Source: Elephas maximus indicus (lineage: Eukaryota; Chordata; Mammalia; Proboscidea; Elephantidae). Taken from it: a stretch of DNA of 64,000 nt. The notes beneath the pieces were generated by a model, which was not told where the DNA came from, did not search any database, and worked only from the letters and a program-made list of their open reading frames with translations. Every line of letters begins with the position of its first letter. The first letter of the stretch is position 1. The stretch spans positions 142,868,001 to 142,932,000 of the forward strand of contig NC_064820.1 in the NCBI RefSeq assembly GCF_024166365.1, read 5' to 3'. Positions 60,529 to 64,000 of this stretch are shown here, piece after piece. A program made the translations under genes and the position numbers.

Positions 60529-60716
60529 CAGTAAAACCTGTGAAAGCCAGAACCTGTAAAAGGCGGAAACCTATCAGAGAAGGAAAACGAAAATATTTTC
60601 CACTAAATTAGGCGATAGAAAAGTGGTAAGGCTCCACCCTGTCAAAGGTGGAAAACTTGTGAGACCTGGAAAAACAAGGCAGTCCTATCGAGTTCCAGCT
60701 CTCACAGGTTTCTCTG
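60529..60716. mobile_element. Tigger/pogo-like MITE (TcMar), 188 bp
   Basis: The ends are inverted: CAGTAAAACCTGTGAAAGCC at 60529 and, on the other strand from 60716, CAGAGAAACCTGTGAGAGCT. It is flanked by TA on both sides (60527-60528 and 60717-60718), the target duplication expected for Tc1/mariner elements. The interior is GGAAA/CCTG-rich and non-coding, so this is a non-autonomous DNA transposon. Confidence 0.8.
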
Positions 60717-60788
60717 TAGTAGCAATAATGGTAGTAACTAACATTTATTTACTGCTTGCTATTTTTTTTGTTGTTGTTGTTCACTTAA

Positions 60789-61012
60789 CAGGCCCTGGTG
60801 GTGAAGTGGTTAAAGCACTGAGTTTCTAAATGAAAGGTCAGTGGTTTGAACCCACTAGCCACTCCATGCTTGAAAAATATAGCGGTCTGCTTCCATAAGA
60901 TTTTCAGCCTTGGAAACCCAGTGGTTTCTACCCGTATAAATTGGCATAGACCCTATAGGGTCTCTATGAGTCAGAATTGACTTCATGGCAATGGCTTTTT
61001 TTTTTTTTTTTT
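60789..61012 (+). mobile_element. SINE, long subtype, with target-site duplication
   Basis: Head 'aggccctggtggtgaagtgg', tail 'tctctatgagtcagaattg' and a T-run. The 12-bp duplication TTGTTCACTTAA lies just before it (60777-60788) and again after the next SINE (61232-61243), so this SINE inserted first. Confidence 0.9.
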
Positions 61013-61023
61013 TTGGTATTTGT

Positions 61024-61224
61024 GAAGCCCTTGGGTGGTGCAAACGGTTAACATACTCAGCTGCTACCATAAGTTTATAGGTTCGAGTCTGTCCTCAGGC
61101 ACCTAGAAAGAAAGGCCTGGAGATCTACTTCTGAAACATTAGCCTTTGAAAACCCTATGGAGCACAGTTCTACTCTGACACTCTTGGGATCACCATGAAT
61201 CAGAATTGACTTGATGGTAACTGG
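61024..61224 (+). mobile_element. SINE, long subtype, inserted at the tail of the previous SINE
   Basis: Head 'aagcccttgggtggtgcaaa', middle 'aagaaaggcctggagatct', tail 'tcaccatgaatcagaattg'. It is flanked by the exact 11-bp duplication TTGGTATTTGT (61013-61023 and 61225-61235), showing independent insertion into the first SINE's tail. Confidence 0.9.
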
Positions 61225-61479
61225 TTGGTATTTGTTCACTTAATCTTTGCAGCAATCCTAAAGGCAGATGGTTACTGTTATCCTTTTTTTTTTTTTGGCA
61301 CATCAGTTAAGATTCTGAATTGTAAAAGGAATTTCTCCCTTGGTCACACAACTAGAAAACGACAGTACTGGGGTTCAAACCCAGATTGGCCTGATGCCAA
61401 AGCCCACGATCCTTGTCACTGACTTCAGCAACCCCTCACACGTGGAAAGGCAGGGCGATATGGAAGTACCAAGACAACT

Positions 61480-61610
61480 CTGCCAAGTGGAAGCATTCCT
61501 GTGTCTTTGGCAAGTCACCTCACCTCTCTGTCTGCTTCTCTGCAGACCGAGGTTTGGGGTTGCTTTCAGGACCCTCCCAGCTTTAATTCTTCTGAGATTC
61601 TATTTCTCTT
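61480..61610 (+). mobile_element. MIR-like SINE fragment
   Basis: 'ggcaagtcacctcacctctct' followed by 'ggaccctcccagctttaattc' and 'ctgagattctat' resembles a MIR-family member. Diverged. Confidence 0.5.
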
Positions 61611-61640
61611 ATGGCTCTACTCTCAAGAAATGTATTTGTT

Positions 61641-61966
61641 CTGAATAACTGCTGTAGTTTCCTATTGCTAGAGCTGTGTGGTGTGAGCGTGTGTGTGTGT
61701 GTGTGATTGTTGCCAAAAGGTTTTCATCAAAAACACACAAGTCAAAATACTTACCTTCCAATTGTGGTAGGAGGTGCTTCTGGCTAGGTAGGTGTTCCAA
61801 GTACTGGGCAGCTCTTATTATGAACTTGATTTTAAGGAACGCCTGTTCTTTTTTTCACACATGCTAATAATACATTGTCCATCTTGCCTCTCCTAATAGC
61901 CCATGCATGAGTCTTGAACTTGGAGCCAGCAAAGTACTGCCTTTGTAAGGCACAAAAGAACACCAG

Positions 61967-61997
<31 letters not shown>

Positions 61998-63304
61998 ACG
62001 AGGCCTGAATAAAAAGCCCTTGCACCATTCAGAGACTGCTTGCATTGTGCAGCTGTTCCTTGACCGCTGAGAACATCTAGCCGCTGACAATGCAGTACCT
62101 GAAGGGAACACTGCACACAGAGCTATTCAGGAGTTGCGGAACCTGGGACTTTTGCCAGTGTCCTCAGTAGAAGATTGGGGCCCTTTTTTCTTTGCCAAAC
62201 CCTGATAAGCATATTGCAGTTTTCTTGTTGTTGTTGTTGTTGTTTGTTGTTTGCCTGCCAGCATTTGTTTCACAGTTTTATTGCAATGATGTCTTTCCAA
62301 CATGCTGGCACTTACAGGACTTTTCTTCCCCATTTTGCCCCATCTCCATGAAATGTACAGTGAGACTTTGATTGGTCATAGTCCACTCACAGTTAGCAAT
62401 ACATCACTGTGTGGACTGAATTCCCATGACTCTGGCTCCCTAGGACAATGTCTCTTTCTTCACCAAGCTGATGGTAAATATCTGGTCAGCTTCATCTATT
62501 TAAAACCAGCCAAGCAGCAATCCTAGTGCGGGGGAGGATTCTTTTGTTTGTTTGTAAGTAAATAATGGGCTCAGCTCTTCCCAACTAAAATTAAATTCTA
62601 ATCACTCTTAAAATAATACTAAAGGACTAATCTAATTCCATAGTGTGGGGTGGGGGGTGGGGGGGTAAAGGCAGTTTTTCTGGTGCTGGCTGCTTCTTCA
62701 CCACTGTGCCTAATGCTTGTTTTCATGACAGATGATTCTGGAAAAGTTTCCATGGGAAAGAAATTTATCATGTTCCTTGCAGGTAGGCAGAGCTGGGTGA
62801 GCTAAAAGCCAGGTGGGCATCTCCATCTGAAATCACTTCCTGTTGATTAGGTTATTTGGGGGCTGGCATTTAATTTTTTTAATTAAAAAAAAAAAAAAGT
62901 CCTAACTAAAGGGCTATGCAAACTGACTAGGTATATTCTTGCTTTAGAATACTATAGAGTGTCCTTGCTCAATCTCTGTATATGAAAATCTGGGTTGATG
63001 AAAAATTGAGGGAGTTTTACAAAATAATTCAGAGGAATCTCTTAAGCAGACCCCCCCCCCCCATTATAGTGTGATCTAGTTAAAAGCTGAGCATTTATTG
63101 GAAGGTGCTACATATTTCCAACTACTTCCTCAGCTGAGCTCAGCTCTGTTTTTCAGGGTATGTCAGGACCTCCTGGAATGGGTAGGGCAGCAATATAAAT
63201 GGTGATGAATTATGGCTCTAGTTCTTTTTTTTTTCAACCTCGGCTGATTGACTTTACTGATTATCTCCCTCAAGTTGATCTCTGCCTTCTTTCATTCCTA
63301 TTCC
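61641..63304. other. Unassigned DNA with simple repeats
   Basis: Contains a (GT)n run at about 61690-61705, a 24-T run at 61967-61990, a (TTG)n run near 62225-62243, a G-rich run near 62645-62664 and a C-run near 63050-63062. No gene recognised. Confidence 0.45.
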
Positions 63305-63508
63305 CAGTTGCCACCCAGTCAATTCCAACTCATGGGGACCCCGTGTGTGTCAGAGTAGAACTTTGCTCCATAGGGTTTTCAAGCGGCTGATTTTTCAGAA
63401 GTCGATCACCAGGCGTTTCTTCTAAGGTGCCTCTCAGTGAACTTGAACTTCCACCTTTTCAGTTATCAGCCAAGCATGTCAACTGTTTGCACCACCCAGG
63501 AATTCCTT
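63305..63508 (-). mobile_element. SINE, long subtype, antisense
   Basis: Tail 'cagtcaattccaactcatgg', middle 'cagagtagaactttgctccat', head 'actgtttgcaccacccagg' in reverse-complement order. Confidence 0.85.
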
Positions 63509-64000
63509 TCATTTCTATCTATCACTGGAAACGTCATCCATCCAATTACCCTTATTTCTGATTGGCTACAACATCAGGAAATTGTGATAATACACTGATC
63601 ACGGTTTGTAATTGTTCCGGATCCAAAGATCATGTGCTTTCCAAGAAACTCATGCTGCTTACTCATTACCTCCTTCTACTACCTCGCCTTTTGCTCACTG
63701 TTGCAGTTTCTATTCATCTCCACCCAAATCCTTCCTCTTCCCCCAGCCAGCTGCGAAGCTGACTGTGTGTTTGTACAGGATTTGCAGTTCCGCGTCCTGC
63801 TTTCCACCCAGCTTCCTCGTTCTCCTGACCAGGTCAATGACCTTATTATTTGGTCTAACTTTAGCCTCCCCCCTCTTGGTAAAATTACTCCCCCTCACTC
63901 CTACCATCACCTGGTTTACTTCTCCTTTCGGGGTTTCTCTCCTCATACTCGTCCTCTCACTTGTGCTAATAGCAGCTCTGTCACCAAGTCACCCACCTTC
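63509..64000. other. Unassigned pyrimidine-rich DNA at window edge
   Basis: C/T-rich sequence with the feel of an old LINE (possibly L2) open region, but I could not place it. It may continue beyond the window. Confidence 0.3.

Larger units (their letters stand above)
60719..61440 (-). mobile_element. MIR SINE split by two nested SINEs
   Basis: Left part 'taacatttatttactgcttgc' (60737). Right part resumes at about 61244 with 'atctttgcagcaatcctaaag', then 'tggtcacacaactagaaaac' and 'gttcaaacccagattggcct'. In a MIR these blocks are continuous in reverse-complement order. Confidence 0.75.

Noticed and set aside
1..64000. CRISPR arrays, bacterial operons, phage or plasmid features
   Set aside because: None seen. 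Repeat content, base composition and lack of dense coding are those of mammalian nuclear DNA.

Overview
This is a window of mammalian nuclear DNA, most likely from an afrotherian and probably an elephant or close relative. About 25 copies of one tRNA-derived SINE type (head resembling CCCTGGTGGCGTAGTGGTTA, tail resembling GTCGCTATGAGTCGGAATCG) lie beside several copies of an RTE/BovB-like LINE whose 3' end the SINE shares. Under this young layer sit general mammalian fossils: MIR, L2, L1, MLT1 (MaLR) LTRs and MER5-type hAT remnants. The species call rests on recognising these repeat families by eye; no database was searched.

I found no intact protein-coding gene. The only strong gene-like signal is a CpG-rich domain at about 12.56-17.15 kb, made of a smaller block (12.56-13.06 kb) and a broad block (14.2-17.15 kb). 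It looks like the promoter and first, perhaps non-coding, exon of a mammalian gene, with a plausible splice donor after base 15150. I could not identify the gene or be sure of its strand. AT-rich, repeat-poor stretches on both sides (12.18-12.52, 25.28-26.18 and 34.38-34.56 kb) look like candidate conserved non-coding DNA. That would fit a developmental-type locus, but it is inference.

Layout: 0-11.8 kb is dense repeats (L1, RTE, an ERVL-like LTR with a primer-binding-site-like sequence, SINEs, MLT1, MER5, MIR). 11.8-18.9 kb is the CpG-island domain and its flanks. 18.9-38 kb is mostly single-copy-looking intronic or intergenic DNA with scattered SINE, MIR, L2, MLT1 and L1 pieces. 38.1-40.4 kb is an LTR followed by an RTE copy carrying a perfect fold-back palindrome. 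40.4-48.6 kb is repeat-poor. 48.6-54.2 kb is a nested RTE complex. 54.7-58.2 kb is a degraded hAT-type DNA transposon sitting inside a SINE and itself hit by another SINE. 58.2-64 kb holds an RTE tail, a Tigger-like MITE and a MIR split by two nested SINEs.

No new gene system (defence cluster, array or operon) is present. The observations most worth following concern transposon biology. Two inverted RTE copies share a 489-bp identical tract next to about 350 bp that differ at roughly 6%, which suggests gene conversion. A hAT element inserted after the afrotherian SINEs arose. A 39-bp perfect inverted duplication sits inside an RTE. A second SINE type has a tRNA-Gly-like head.
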